Shown: positions 45,540-57,289 of the stretch, in pieces | Numbering within the stretch: the stretch's first letter is position 1 | Layout: each line of letters starts with the position of its first letter | NCBI GenBank assembly: GCA_964017045.1 | Contig: OZ024810.1 | Span: 2,467,365 to 2,531,364 of the forward strand | Source of the DNA: Omphiscola glabra | Taxonomy: Eukaryota; Mollusca; Gastropoda; Lymnaeidae | Direction of reading: 5' to 3' | Length of the DNA stretch: 64,000 nt | Notes under the pieces: generated by a model | The model's input: the letters and a program-made list of their open reading frames with translations, nothing else | Databases searched by the model: none | What the model was told of the DNA's origin: nothing | Made by a program: the position numbers and the translations under genes

Positions 45540-48500
45540 TATGCAGCAGCTCTGTATGTCTATGGTTCAACTGACTGTATGTCTATGGTTCAACTGATGG
45601 TATGTCTATTGTTCAACTGACTGTATGTCTATGGTTCAACTGATGGTATGTCTATGGTTCAACTGACTGTATGTCTATGGTTCAACTGACTGTATGTCTA
45701 TGGTTCAACTGACTGTATGTCTATTGTTCATCTGATTGTATGTCTATGGCTCAACTGACTGTATGTTTATGGTTTGACTGACTGTATGTCTTTGGTTCAA
45801 CTGATGGTATGTCTATTGTTCATCTGACTGTATGTCTATGGTTCAACTGACTGTATGTCTATGGTTCAAGTGACTGTATGTCTATGGTTCAACTGACTGT
45901 ATGTCTATGGTTCAACTGACTGTATGTCTATGGTTCAACTGACTGTATGTCTATGGTTCAACTGACTGTTTGTCTATGGTTCAACTGACTGTATGTCTAT
46001 GGTTCAACTGACTGTATGTCTATGGTTCAACTGACTGTATGTCTATGGTTCAACTGACTGTATGTCTATGGTTCAACTGACTGTATGTCTATGGTTCAAC
46101 TGACTGTATGTCTATGGTTCAACTGACTGTTTGTCTATGGTTCAACTGACTGTATGTCTATGGTTCAACTGACTGTATGTCTATGGTTCAACTGACTGTA
46201 TGTCTATGGTTCAACTGACTGTATGTCTATGGTTCAAGTGACTGTATGTCTATGGTTCAACTGACTGTATGTCTATGGTTCAACTGACTGTATGTCTATG
46301 GTTCAACTGACTGTATGTCTATGGTTCAACTGACTGTATGTCTATGGTTCAACTGACTGTATGTCTATGGTTCAACTGACTGTATGTCTATTGTTCATCT
46401 GACTGTATGTCTATGGTTCAACTGACTGTATGTCTATTGTTCATCTGACTGTATGTCTATGGTTCAACTGACTGTATGTCTATGGTTCAAGTGACTGTAT
46501 GTCTATGGTTCAACTGACTGTATGTCTATGGTTCAACTGACTGTATGTCTATGGTTCAACTGACTGTATGTCTATGGTTCAACTGACTGTATGTCTATGG
46601 TTCAACTGACTGTATGTCTATTGTTCATCTGACTGTATGTCTATGGTTCAACTGACTGTATGTCTATTGTTCATCTGACTGTATGTCTATGGTTCAACTG
46701 ACTGTATGTCTATGGTTCAACTGACTGTATGTCTATGGTTCAACTGACTGTATGTCTATGGTTCAACTGACTGTATGTCTATGGTTCAACTGACTGTATG
46801 TCTATGGTTCAACTGACTGTATGTCTATGGTTCAACTGACTGTATGTCTATGGTTCAACTGACTGTATGTCTATGGTTCAACTGACTGTATGTCTATGGT
46901 TCAACTGACTGTATGTCTATGGTTCAACTGACTGTATGTCTATGGTTCAACTGACTGTATGTCTATGGTTCAACTGACTGTATGTCTATGGTTCAACTGA
47001 CTGTATGTCTATGGTTCAACTGACTGTATGTCTATGGTTCAACTGACTGTATGTCTATGGTTCAACTGACTGTTTGTCTATGGTTCAACTGACTGTATGT
47101 CTATGGTTCAACTGACTGTATGTCTATGGTTCAACTGACTGTATGTCTATGGTTCAACTGACTGTATGTCTATGGTTCAACTGACTGTATGTCTATTGTT
47201 CATCTGACTGTATGTCTATGGTTCAACTGACTGTATGTCTATTGTTCATCTGACTGTATGTCTATGGTTCAACTGACTGTATGTCTATGGTTCAAGTGAC
47301 TGTATGTCTATGGTTCAACTGACTGTATGTCTATGGTTCAACTGACTGTATGTCTATGGTTCAACTGACTGTATGTCTATGGTTCAACTGACTGTATGTC
47401 TATGGTTCAACTGACTGTATGTCTATGGTTCAACTGACTGTATGTCTATTGTTCATCTGACTGTATGTCTATGGTTCAACTGACTGTATGTCTATTGTTC
47501 ATCTGACTGTATGTCTATGGTTCAACTGACTGTATGTCTATGGTTCAAGTGACTGTATGTCTATGGTTCAACTGACTGTATGTCTATGGTTCAACTGACT
47601 GTATGTCTATGGTTCAACTGACTGTATGTCTATGGTTCAACTGACTGTATGTCTATGGTTCAACTGACTGTATGTCTATGGTTCAACTGACTGTATGTCT
47701 ATGGTTCAACTGACTGTATGTCTATTGTTCATCTGACTGTATGTCTATGGTTCAACTGACTGTATGTCTATTGTTCATCTGACTGTATGTCTATGGTTCA
47801 ACTGACTGTATGTCTATGGTTCAACTGACTGTATGTCTATGGTTCAACTGACTGTATGTCTATGGTTCAACTGACTGTATGTCTATGGTTCAACTGACTG
47901 TATGTCTATGGTTCAACTGACTGTATGTCTATGGTTCAACTGACTGTATGTCTATGGTTCAACTGACTGTATGTCTATGGTTCAACTGACTGTATGTCTA
48001 TGGTTCAACTGACTGTATGTCTATGGTTCAACTGACTGTATGTCTATGGTTCAACTGACTGTATGTCTATGGTTCAACTGACTGTATGTCTATGGTTCAA
48101 CTGACTGTATGTCTATGGTTCAACTGACTGTATGTCTATGGTTCAACTGACTGTATGTCTATGGTTCATCTGACTGTATGTCTATGGTTCAACTGACTGT
48201 ATGTCTATGGTTCAACTGATGGTATGTCTATTGTTCAACTGACTGTATGTCTATTGTTCATCTGACTGTATGTCTATGGCTCAACTGACTGTATGTTTAT
48301 GGTTCGACTGACTGTATGTCTTTGGTTCAACTGACGGTATGTCTATTGTTCATCTGACTGTATGTCTATGGTTCAAGTGACTGTATGTCTATGGTTCAAG
48401 TGACTGTATGTCTATGGTTCAACTGACTGTATGTCTATGGTTCAACTGACTGTATGTCTATGGTTCAACTGACTGTATGTCTATGGTTCAACTGACTGTA

Positions 48501-51500
48501 TGTCTATGGTTCAACTGACTGTATGTCTATGGTTCAACTGACTGTATGTCTATGGTTCAACTGACTGTATGTCTATGGTTCAACTGACTGTATGTCTATG
48601 GTTCAACTGACTGTATGTCTATGGTTCAACTGACTGTATGTCTATGGTTCAACTGACTGTTTGTCTATGGTTCAACTGACTGTATGTCTATGGTTCAACT
48701 GACTGTATGTCTATGGTTCAACTGACTGTATGTCTATGGTTCAACTGACTGTATGTCTATGGTTCAACTGACTGTATGTCTATGGTTCAACTGACTGTAT
48801 GTCTATGGTTCAACTGACTGTTTGTCTATGGTTCAACTGACTGTATGTCTATGGTTCAACTGACTGTATGTCTATGGTTCAACTGACTGTATGTCTATGG
48901 TTCAACTGACTGTATGTCTATGGTTCAACTGACTGTATGTCTATGGTTCAACTGACTGTATGTCTATGGTTCAACTGACTGTATGTCTATGGTTCAACTG
49001 ACTGTATGTCTATTGTTCATCTGACTGTATGTCTATGGTTCAACTGACTGTATGTCTATTGTTCATCTGACTGTATGTCTATGGTTCAACTGACTATATG
49101 TCTATGGTTCAAGTGACTGTATGTCTATGGTTCAACTGACTGTATGTCTATGGTTCAACTGACTGTATGTCTATGGTTCAACTGACTGTATGTCTATGGT
49201 TCAACTGACTGTATGTCTATGGTTCAACTGACTGTATGTCTATGGTTCAACTGACTGTATGTCTATTGTTCATCTGACTGTATGTCTATGGTTCAACTGA
49301 CTGTATGTCTATTGTTCATCTGACTGTATGTCTATGGTTCAACTGACTGTATGTCTATGGTTCAACTGACTGTATGTCTATGGTTCAACTGACTGTATGT
49401 CTATGGTTCAACTGACTGTATGTCTATGGTTCAACTGACTGTATGTCTATGGTTCAACTGACTGTATGTCTATGGTTCAACTGACTGTATGTCTATGGTT
49501 CAACTGACTGTATGTATATGGTTCAACTGACTGTATGTCTATGGTTCAACTGACTGTATGTCTATGGTTCAACTGACTGTATGTCTATGGTTCAACTGAC
49601 TGTATGTCTATTGTTCATCTGACTGTATGTCTATGGTTCAACTGACTGTATGTCTATTGTTCATCTGACTGTATGTCTATGGTTCAAGTGACTGTATGTC
49701 TATGGTTCAACTGACTGTATGTCTATGGTTCAACTGACTGTATGTCTATGGTTCAACTGACTGTATGTCTATGGTTCAACTGACTGTATGTCTATGGTTC
49801 AACTGACTGTATGTCTATGGTTCAACTGACTGTATGTCTATGGTTCAACTGACTGTATGTCTATGGTTCAACTGACTGTTTGTCTATGGTTCAACTGACT
49901 GTATGTCTATGGTTCAAGTGACTGTATGTCTATGGTTCAACTGACTGTATGTCTATGGTTCAACTGACTGTATGTCTATGGTTCAACTGACTGTATGTCT
50001 ATGGTTCAACTGACTGTATGTCTATGGTTCAACTGACTGTATGTCTATGGTTCAACTGACTGTATGTCTATTGTTCATCTGACTGTATGTCTATGGTTCA
50101 ACTGACTGTATGTCTATTGTTCATCTGACTGTATGTCTATGGTTCAACTGACTGTATGTCTATGGTTCAAGTGACTGTATGTCTATGGTTCAACTGACTG
50201 TATGTCTATGGTTCAACTGACTGTATGTCTATGGTTCAACTGACTGTATGTCTATGGTTCAACTGACTGTATGTCTATGGTTCAACTGACTGTATGTCTA
50301 TGGTTCAACTGACTGTATGTCTATTGTTCATCTGACTGTATGTCTATGGTTCAACTGACTGTATGTCTATTGTTCATCTGACTGTATGTCTATGGTTCAA
50401 CTGACTGTATGTCTATGGTTCAACTGACTGTATGTCTATGGTTCAACTGACTGTATGTCTATGGTTCAACTGACTGTATGTCTATGGTTCAACTGACTGT
50501 ATGTCTATGGTTCAACTGACTGTATGTCTATGGTTCAACTGACTGTATGTCTATGGTTCAACTGACTGTATGTCTATGGTTCAACTGACTGTATGTCTAT
50601 GGTTCAACTGACTGTATGTCTATGGTTCAACTGACTGTATGTCTATGGTTCAACTGACTGTATGTCTATGGTTCAACTGACTGTATGTCTATGGTTCAAC
50701 TGACTGTATGTCTATGGTTCAACTGACTGTATGTCTATGGTTCAACTGACTGTATGTCTATGGTTCATCTGACTGTATGTCTATGGTTCAACTGACTGTA
50801 TGTCTATGGTTCAACTGATGGTATGTCTATTGTTCAACTGACTGTATGTCTATTGTTCATCTGACTGTATGTCTATGGCTCAACTGACTGTATGTTTATG
50901 GTTCGACTGACTGTATGTCTTTGGTTCAACTGACGGTATGTCTATTGTTCATCTGACTGTATGTCTATGGTTCAAGTGACTGTATGTCTATGGTTCAAGT
51001 GACTGTATGTCTATGGTTCAACTGACTGTATGTCTATGGTTCAACTGACTGTATGTCTATGGTTCAACTGACTGTATGTCTATGGTTCAACTGACTGTAT
51101 GTCTATGGTTCAACTGACTGTATGTCTATGGTTCAACTGACTGTATGTCTATGGTTCAACTGACTGTATGTCTATGGTTCAACTGACTGTATGTCTATGG
51201 TTCAACTGACTGTATGTCTATGGTTCAACTGACTGTATGTCTATGGTTCAACTGACTGTTTGTCTATGGTTCAACTGACTGTATGTCTATGGTTCAACTG
51301 ACTGTATGTCTATGGTTCAACTGACTGTATGTCTATGGTTCAACTGACTGTATGTCTATGGTTCAACTGACTGTATGTCTATGGTTCAACTGACTGTATG
51401 TCTATGGTTCAACTGACTGTTTGTCTATGGTTCAACTGACTGTATGTCTATGGTTCAACTGACTGTATGTCTATGGTTCAACTGACTGTATGTCTATGGT

Positions 51501-51690
51501 TCAACTGACTGTATGTCTATGGTTCAACTGACTGTATGTCTATGGTTCAACTGACTGTATGTCTATGGTTCAACTGACTGTTTGTCTATGGTTCAACTGA
51601 CTGTATGTCTATGGTTCAACTGACTGTATGTCTATGGTTCAACTGACTGTATGTCTATGGTTCAACTGACTGTATGTCTATGGTGCAATT
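45540..51690. repeat. 23-nt satellite array, about 267 copies, with higher-order units
   Basis: Unit TATGTCTATGGTTCAACTGA plus CTG, with variants (TTGTTCATC, GTTCAAGTG, TTTGTC). A rare variant run (..CTATGGCTC.., TGTTTATGGTT.., TCTTTGGTTC..) occurs at 45742, 48272 and 50871. The offsets are 2,530 and 2,599 nt, exactly 110 and 113 units, so about 2.5-kb blocks were duplicated. Each unit contains ACTGACT, a branch-point-like motif. Confidence 0.97.
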
Positions 51691-52029
51691 GATTTGTTTT
51701 TTTGTTAAGTTATGTCAATGTTTAAAGTCCTTTCATATAGTACTTAATGACAAGAAGACAGTGGAGATTATTCTATCTTACAGATGGCTGTTCAATTCTG
51801 TCACATTCCAAGAATGACTCAAAGCTGAATAACTTTTGAGAACACATTAGCACAGAGATTGATAGTTTTTTAATCTGTCGCTGTCCAAATGACATAACTA
51901 ATTGTAACATTGTCAACAAGGCTCATATGAAAGATATGTTCAATTATCGTTACGGAATTTATGTCATTTTATTACTTAAAGAAAATTGTGTAAATTATTA
52001 TTGAAAAGGATACAATGGGTTTGATTTTT
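51691..52029. other. intron without recognised features
   Basis: Unique AT-rich sequence between two arrays. Confidence 0.4.
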
Positions 52030-52730
52030 TTACCCCAGATTTTAGAAGCGATTTGATTGTATTATCCCAGATTAATGAAGATAATTGATTGTATTACCCC
52101 CGGATTACACAAGATATTCGATTGCATTATCCCAGATTACAGAAAATAATTTACTGTATTACCCCAGATTACAGAAATATTTGATTGTATTACCTCAGAT
52201 TACATACGATATTTGATTGTATTACCTCAGATTACATAAGATATTTGATTGTATTACCCCAGATTACAGAAGATATTTGATTGTGTTACCTCAGATTACA
52301 GACCATATTTGATTGTATTACCCCAGATTACAGAAGATATTTGATTGTATTACCCCAGATTACAGAAGATATTTGATTGTATTACCCCAGATTACAGAAA
52401 ATATTTGGTTGTATTACCTCAGATTACAGAAGATATTTGATTGTATTACCTCAGATTACAGAAGATATTTGATTGTGTTACCTCAGATTACAGAAGATAT
52501 TTGATTGTATTACCTCAGATTACAGAAGATATTTGATTGTGTTACCTCAGATTACAGAAGATATTTGATTGTATTACCCCAGATTACAGAAGATATTTGA
52601 TTGTATTACCTCAGATTACAGAAGATATTTGATTGTGTTACCTCAGATTACAGAATATATTTGATTGTGTTACCTCAGATTACAGAAGATATTTGATTGT
52701 GTTACCTCAGATTACAGAAGATATCGTGTT
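52030..52730 (+). repeat. acceptor-spanning tandem array (32 nt, about 22 copies)
   Basis: The unit TTGATTGTGTTACCTCAG|ATTACAGAAGATAT contains a pyrimidine-poor but intact 3' splice site and the first coding bases of the next exon. About 21 of 22 copies retain AG. Exon-proximal units are uniform at 32 nt; distal ones (52030-52200) are diverged and vary in length. The final copy, at 52711, is the true exon start. Confidence 0.96.
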
Positions 52731-52889
52731 AAAAAGGGTAGCAGAGCAAGAGTTGAACTAAAACAACAGAGAGAGAAATCTGCCGTAAAGATACAGAGTT
52801 TCTATAGGATGTGGAGGGAGAGGATCATGTACAGGAAACTTGTGGAGCTCAGGAAAAGTCAGAGGCAGAAATCTCACAGTACTCACCAG
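52711..52889 (+). CDS. MYO3: myosin III exon: IQ5 and IQ6
   Basis: Completes Tyr, then YRRYRVKKGSRARVELKQQR, EKSAVKIQSFYRMWRERIMY, RKLVELRKSQRQKSHSTHQ. With the previous exon IQ5 is KIQRYYRRYRVKKG; IQ6 is KIQSFYRMWRERIMYRK. The acceptor is the last of about 22 repeat copies. Starting one unit upstream reads YRRYLIVLPQITEDIV.. into a stop within about 30 codons. Donor CAG|GTAAAT, phase 0. Confidence 0.94.
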
Positions 52890-52924
52890 GTAAATGGGCT
52901 TTGCACAATTCATTGGAACTGAGT

Positions 52925-53285
52925 TGAATGAAAAATACATTTGAACTAGATTGAGATGAACTAGATTGAGATGATCTAAATTGAGGTAAATTAGATTGAG
53001 GTGAACTAGTTTGAGGTGAAGTAGATTGAAGTGAAGTAGATTGAGGTAAATAAGATTGAGATGAATTAGATTGAGATAAATTAGATTGAGGTGAACTAGA
53101 TTGAGGTGAAGTAGATTTGAGGTAAATAAGATTGAGATGAACTAGATTGAGATAAATTAGATTGAGGCGAACTAGATTGAGGTGAAGTAGATTGAGGTAA
53201 AATTAGATTGAGGTGAACTAGATTGGGGTAAATAAGATTGATATGAACTAGATTGATATAAATTAGATTGAGGTGAACTAGAAAT
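52925..53285. repeat. short GA-rich repeat (about 13-16 nt)
   Basis: About 25 imperfect copies of GATTGAGGTGAACTA and related forms (GATAAATTA, GAAGTA). Confidence 0.9.
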
Positions 53286-53483
53286 CCAATCGCCATCAAG
53301 CTGAAAACTTTCTTGCAAGGCAAACTTTGCTTAACTGCTCTTTGAATATTTGAGGCTGTCAGAATATCTAACAAACTAAAAAAAAACCTGAGAAGAAAGA
53401 TTTATGCTACCAAGACAGTTATAGGGTAGCACTCATTAGTGGGGTGTCAAGAATAGCGGTTATAGCAAATTAGTGTTTGGTTG
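53286..53483. other. intron without recognised features
   Basis: Unique sequence. Confidence 0.4.
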
Positions 53484-53830
53484 TGTTGTCTAGGGGTATG
53501 ATTATGATTAACCAGCTCACAAGAATAACAACAGTAGACTCAAACTACGTTCAATATTAGTCTTTACACTTTATTTTAACTTCACAGTTAGCACACGCTC
53601 ATTACGATAAATAATACAATTTGTCCAATTAGTACGATACGACTCGCTAACAAACTTAGCCAAAAGACGTCCTACTAACTGGATCACTGAACCACACTGT
53701 CCTTTCTTTCACCCCCTGAGTCGCCCTCCGTTCACCCACGCTACCAAACGCGCGTACCTTTCGCTCGCATGAGTTCATACGCCAGCCACTCTTACCCATT
53801 CACGCCTGGACTATTTCCATAAATTAGCAA
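53484..53830 (-). mobile_element. possible LTR-like or other TE fragment
   Basis: GC content rises here. On the minus strand the block has an AATAAA signal (near 53575) followed by about 90 nt ending ..CCTAGACAACA, reminiscent of an LTR end. No partner, purine tract or coding region was found. Confidence 0.25.
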
Positions 53831-53880
53831 AGGTACCTAACTAGAATCATCGGGGATTCTCATCTCGTCATGGGGCTATT

Positions 53881-54060
53881 GCTAGGAATCTGTGGTCGCA
53901 ACCCCTTTGGCGTCACGCGACCCTTTCTCAAGACCGTTTGAAAACACATATACTCTACAGTTATGAAGTAGCAACGAAAATAATTGTGTGGCTTGGGGGT
54001 CGCCACAATATGAGGAACTGTATGAAAGGGTCGCGGCCTTAGGAAGGTTGAGAACCACTG
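53881..54060 (-). mobile_element. SPIN-like hAT transposon fragment
   Basis: On the minus strand it opens CAGTGGTTCTCAACCTTCCT, then CCGCGACCCTTTCATACAGT, TCCTCATATTGTGGCGACCC and AATTATTTTCGTTGCTACTT then CATAACTGTA. This matches my memory of the SPIN (SPACE INVADERS) hAT family end to end. Subterminal inverted repeats CGCGACCCTTTC (53916-53927) and GAAAGGGTCGCG (54024-54035) are perfect. The left terminus is degraded. The internal part is deleted, as in the non-autonomous copies. Confidence 0.8.
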
Positions 54061-54905
54061 GTTTAGAGGTTTAAGACTTGGGCATTTTGAAATTATACTT
54101 TTTGTATTCAAATTTTTTTTTAAATTAGCTCTCTAATTCTCAGTATGGTATACAAATTAGATGTATCAAATAGCCAGTTCAAATCTATAAAATCAGATGT
54201 GAAAAACTGTATTACTAATAATACATTTCTGTTTCACAATGTGATGGCACCGTATAAAACCACAAATTTTGTTGAGATTTTTCTGTATATTTCAAAATGC
54301 CACAAAAAATTTATTTTTCATCCAATATTTGATATTGCCATATTTAATACATGAATGAACATTACTGTGAGGGGAAAAAGCGAAATGTCACTTGAACATG
54401 AAATGTCACTTGAACATGTTGCTTTTGAGCCAATGTTTATCTAAAACTTGTAACTAAATTTGTTGATCAACTAAACAGTGTTTCTCTGTCCTGATTTAAT
54501 GTTTGCCAGTCCTGTAAAACTAATCAAATTTTCCCCATGGTTCATTCAGTTTTGCACAATTAGGTATATAAAACATTGTAACAGCTTAAAAAGTAGAAAT
54601 CTATTGACATACTTGCTTGTGGCCACCTTCAAGGAAACTTGTTTGCCTCAAAATGACTGCGTCAGAACGTATATTTGACCTATGGATACCAATTTTTTGG
54701 ATTTGAGAAAATGCTCGTCCCATGTTTTGTGTTCATCTAAGTGGGTTAAATGAGTTATGTCTATAATAGTTTGATTCTATTTTTACTTTGTGCTTTGTTT
54801 TCTGCTTTCTCTTAGAATTTTTTTAAGAGAAATTGTCAATGTTCACTCAGTGCCTTTGAGGTTGTCAATGTGCTAAACCTTCTGAAATCGTGTCATTTCC
54901 CACAG
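54061..54905. other. intron without recognised features
   Basis: AT-rich unique sequence. GTTTAGAG at 54061-54068 could be a target duplication of the hAT fragment; no left partner was found. Confidence 0.4.
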
Positions 54906-55034
54906 GTTGCCCCCGTGCACACTGAGAGTGACACAGGAGAAGTGAGGTTGAGGCAGTCAATGAAAGCCACAACACCTTCCCATGACAGCCCTCAAAAACA
55001 AACTAATGCTGTGACAGACTCCCCCAGCAAGAAG
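54906..55034 (+). CDS. MYO3: myosin III exon: tail, low complexity
   Basis: 43 codons, phase 0 to 0: VAPVHTESDTGEVRLRQSMK, ATTPSHDSPQKQTNAVTDSP and SKK. It has no domain; it is Ser/Thr/Pro-rich and likely disordered. It is supported by phase-matched acceptor CCCACAG and donor AAG|GTCTGT and by its position after IQ6. It could be alternatively spliced. Confidence 0.78.
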
Positions 55035-55059
55035 GTCTGTAGAGATTTCTACATTAAAG

Positions 55060-55105
55060 GAGGAGTACTTAACCATTTTTTTGTTTCACGGACCACTTGG
55101 CCAGT
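55060..55105 (+). mobile_element. possible hAT terminus remnant
   Basis: GGAGTACTTAACCATTTTTT then TGTTTCACGGACCACTTGG resembles the diverged end of hAT elements of the CTCAACCTTTTTTGT..CACGGACCACTT type. No opposite end. Confidence 0.3.
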
Positions 55106-55321
55106 TAGACAAAGGCCATTGACCCAGAATAATGATTTTAAAGTCATAAAATTTAAAGGAAATCTAAGCTCTGATGTCTTTTCATGGCCTGTAACTATAA
55201 TCGGTGTTGTTGCTATAATCTTCCACTGGTATATACATGAATTTTTATGTTAAGTTACATTTCATCTGAGATTGCTGTTAACAAATATTTTTTTAAGGAA
55301 TTTCTTTTCTTGCTTGTGTAG

Positions 55322-55435
55322 GTGTGGGAGAGGCTGTCGGTATCCACAGTTGGAGAACCTCGAATTGAACAGATGAAGAAAATGAATGATGTGAAGGAAA
55401 TCATGCCACAAGCAGAGACAGATTACTACAACAAT
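55322..55435 (+). CDS. MYO3: myosin III exon: tail
   Basis: 38 codons, phase 0 to 0: VWERLSVSTVGEPRIEQMKK, MNDVKEIMPQAETDYYNN. A short predicted helix with no known domain. Acceptor TTGTGTAG, donor AAT|GTGAGT. It is the last exon I can support; no tail-end actin-binding (3THD) motif or stop codon was identified in the window. Confidence 0.78.
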
Positions 55436-55560
55436 GTGAGTCTATTATTGTGTGGCGTTTGTTGCATACTACAAAAATGTGAATCTATTGTTGTGTGGTT
55501 GTTTCTTTGCTACAACAGTGTGAGTCTTGTTTTTGTATTGTGTTTGTCACATACCCTAAA
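55425..55560 (+). repeat. degenerate donor-spanning repeat (41-43 nt, 3 copies)
   Basis: TACTACAACAAT|GTGAGTCTAT is followed by TACTACAAAAAT|GTGAATCTAT (GT at 55479) and CTACAACAGT|GTGAGTCTTG (GT at 55520). Confidence 0.8.
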
Positions 55561-55829
55561 ATGCTTGTCTATTTTACTGTGTTTATTGTATACTACAAGT
55601 CAGAGAGTCTATTGTATTCTACATGTTAGACAGTGAGCACTTGTAAAATGAGTTCAACTCAAGTGGGATCCTGTTCAGTCTTTAGTGTTTTATACATTTC
55701 CGGGAAAATCCTGCCATCCTTGGAAATTCCGGCTACTCATTTTAGAAAACAGCAATTTTCTTGTTTTAAATTCAGCAAATCACAGATTGTCACAAATGTT
55801 TGCTGTAAAATCTAGTTAACTGCACTGAA
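55561..55829. other. intron or 3' region without recognised features
   Basis: Unique sequence with no exon supported. Confidence 0.4.
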
Positions 55830-56255
55830 TTAGTGAGCTCAGCTGTACTAGTACTCAGTTCTCAAGTCACGATCTAGTTAACTGAACTGAATTAGTGAGC
55901 TCAGCTGTGCTAGTCCTCAGGTTCTCAAGTCACGATCTAGTTAACTGCACTGACTTAGTGAGCTCAGCTGTGCTAGTCCTCAGGTTCTCAAGTCACGATC
56001 TAGTTAACTGCACTGACTTAGTGAGCTCAGCTGTGCTAGTCCTCAGGTTCTCAAGTCACGATCTAGTTAACTGCACTGACTTAGTGAGCTCAGCTGTGCT
56101 AGTCCTCAGGTTCTCAAGTCACGATCTAGTTAACTGCACTGACTTAGTGAGCTCAGCTGTGCTAGTCCTCAGGTTCTCAAGTCACGATCTAGTTAACTGC
56201 ACTGACTTAGTGAGCTCAGTAGTGCTAGTCCTCATTTCTCAAGTCACGAACATAT
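55830..56255. repeat. 63-nt minisatellite
   Basis: About seven copies of a unit containing CAGGTTCTCAAGTCACGATC. The 63-nt unit (21 codons) yields a false frame of 122 codons. Confidence 0.94.
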
Positions 56256-56559
56256 TTGTATAGAAGCAAATTGACCCACGACCAATACACATAGAACAAA
56301 ATAGTTTTTGTAGGGTCAATTATGGTCAAAAATAAGATTTTTCAGCTTGAATTAAAGACACATTTATTGTCATAATCTCCATTAGAACTGAAACTTTAAG
56401 GCGCCAATTAGAAAGGAAAACTGTTCAAAATCCCTATTTCCTCAGTGTATTGTTTCAACCGGGGACCCATCAAATATCCCATTGCGGGGAATTGTGTTCT
56501 AGTAACTTGATTTTACCCAGCTGTTCATGTGCCAAACTACCTTTGTGTTGTTTAGTAAT
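56256..56559. other. no recognised features
   Basis: Unique sequence. Confidence 0.4.
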
Positions 56560-56970
56560 ACAGCCTAGTAATAAAAATACAGCAACTTAGTAATACATAT
56601 ACAGCAACTTAGTAATACATATACATCAATTTAGAAATACATATCCATCAGCTTAGTAATACATAACCATCAGCTTAGTAATAACATATACATCAACTTA
56701 GTAATACATATCCATCAACTTAGTAATACATATCCATCATCTGAGTAATACATATACATCAACTTAGTAATACATATCCATCAACTTAGTATTACATATC
56801 CATCAACTTAGTAAACATATACATCAACTTAGTAATACATATCCATCAACTTAGTAATACATATATATCAATTTAGTAATACATATACATCAATTTAGTA
56901 ATACATATCCATCAACTTGGTAATACATACCCATCAACTTACTTATACATCTCCATCAACATAGTAAGAC
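56560..56970. repeat. 22-nt repeat
   Basis: About 17 copies of ACTTAGTAATACATATCCAT plus CA. Confidence 0.93.
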
Positions 56971-57289
56971 TCATTTAAACATGTATTAACATTTTTCAAA
57001 GGTTTTTTGTTATTTGAAACAAACCCCTTTTCATTTTGTTACAGATTTAAAATTAGAAATTGTTATCTCCAAAACATGCACAATTCAAATAAATTTTTTT
57101 TTTTTACCGTTTGGTCATATTTTTTGGTTTTGGCATCCGCCCGTCACAGTGGTGTAGACTTTTCAACATGAAATCACTGGGAGTTTAAGTATTATAAGCT
57201 GGTTCCCTAGACAGCAAATCACCTCTCCTGAGGCTCCTGGATAGCCCAAGGGAATATCATGTGTGGATGATACAGCTTGACACCAGTAA

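Larger units (their letters stand above)
5496..55435 (+). other. MYO3: class III myosin gene, partial (26 exons)
   Basis: Kinase-myosin fusion of the MYO3A/MYO3B/NINAC family, an actin-based motor of sensory and actin-rich protrusions. The exons are colinear with the family: kinase C-lobe, linker, motor (P-loop, switch I, switch II, loop 2, converter), IQ neck and the start of the tail. All 26 exons join with GT..AG borders and matching phases, totalling 3,274 nt. The kinase N-lobe and initiator ATG should lie left of base 1. The last supported exon ends in phase 0 with a donor, so the tail continues. Introns hold about 40 tandem arrays, many copied from splice junctions. MYO3A versus MYO3B cannot be assigned; one invertebrate MYO3 is expected. 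Confidence 0.93.
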
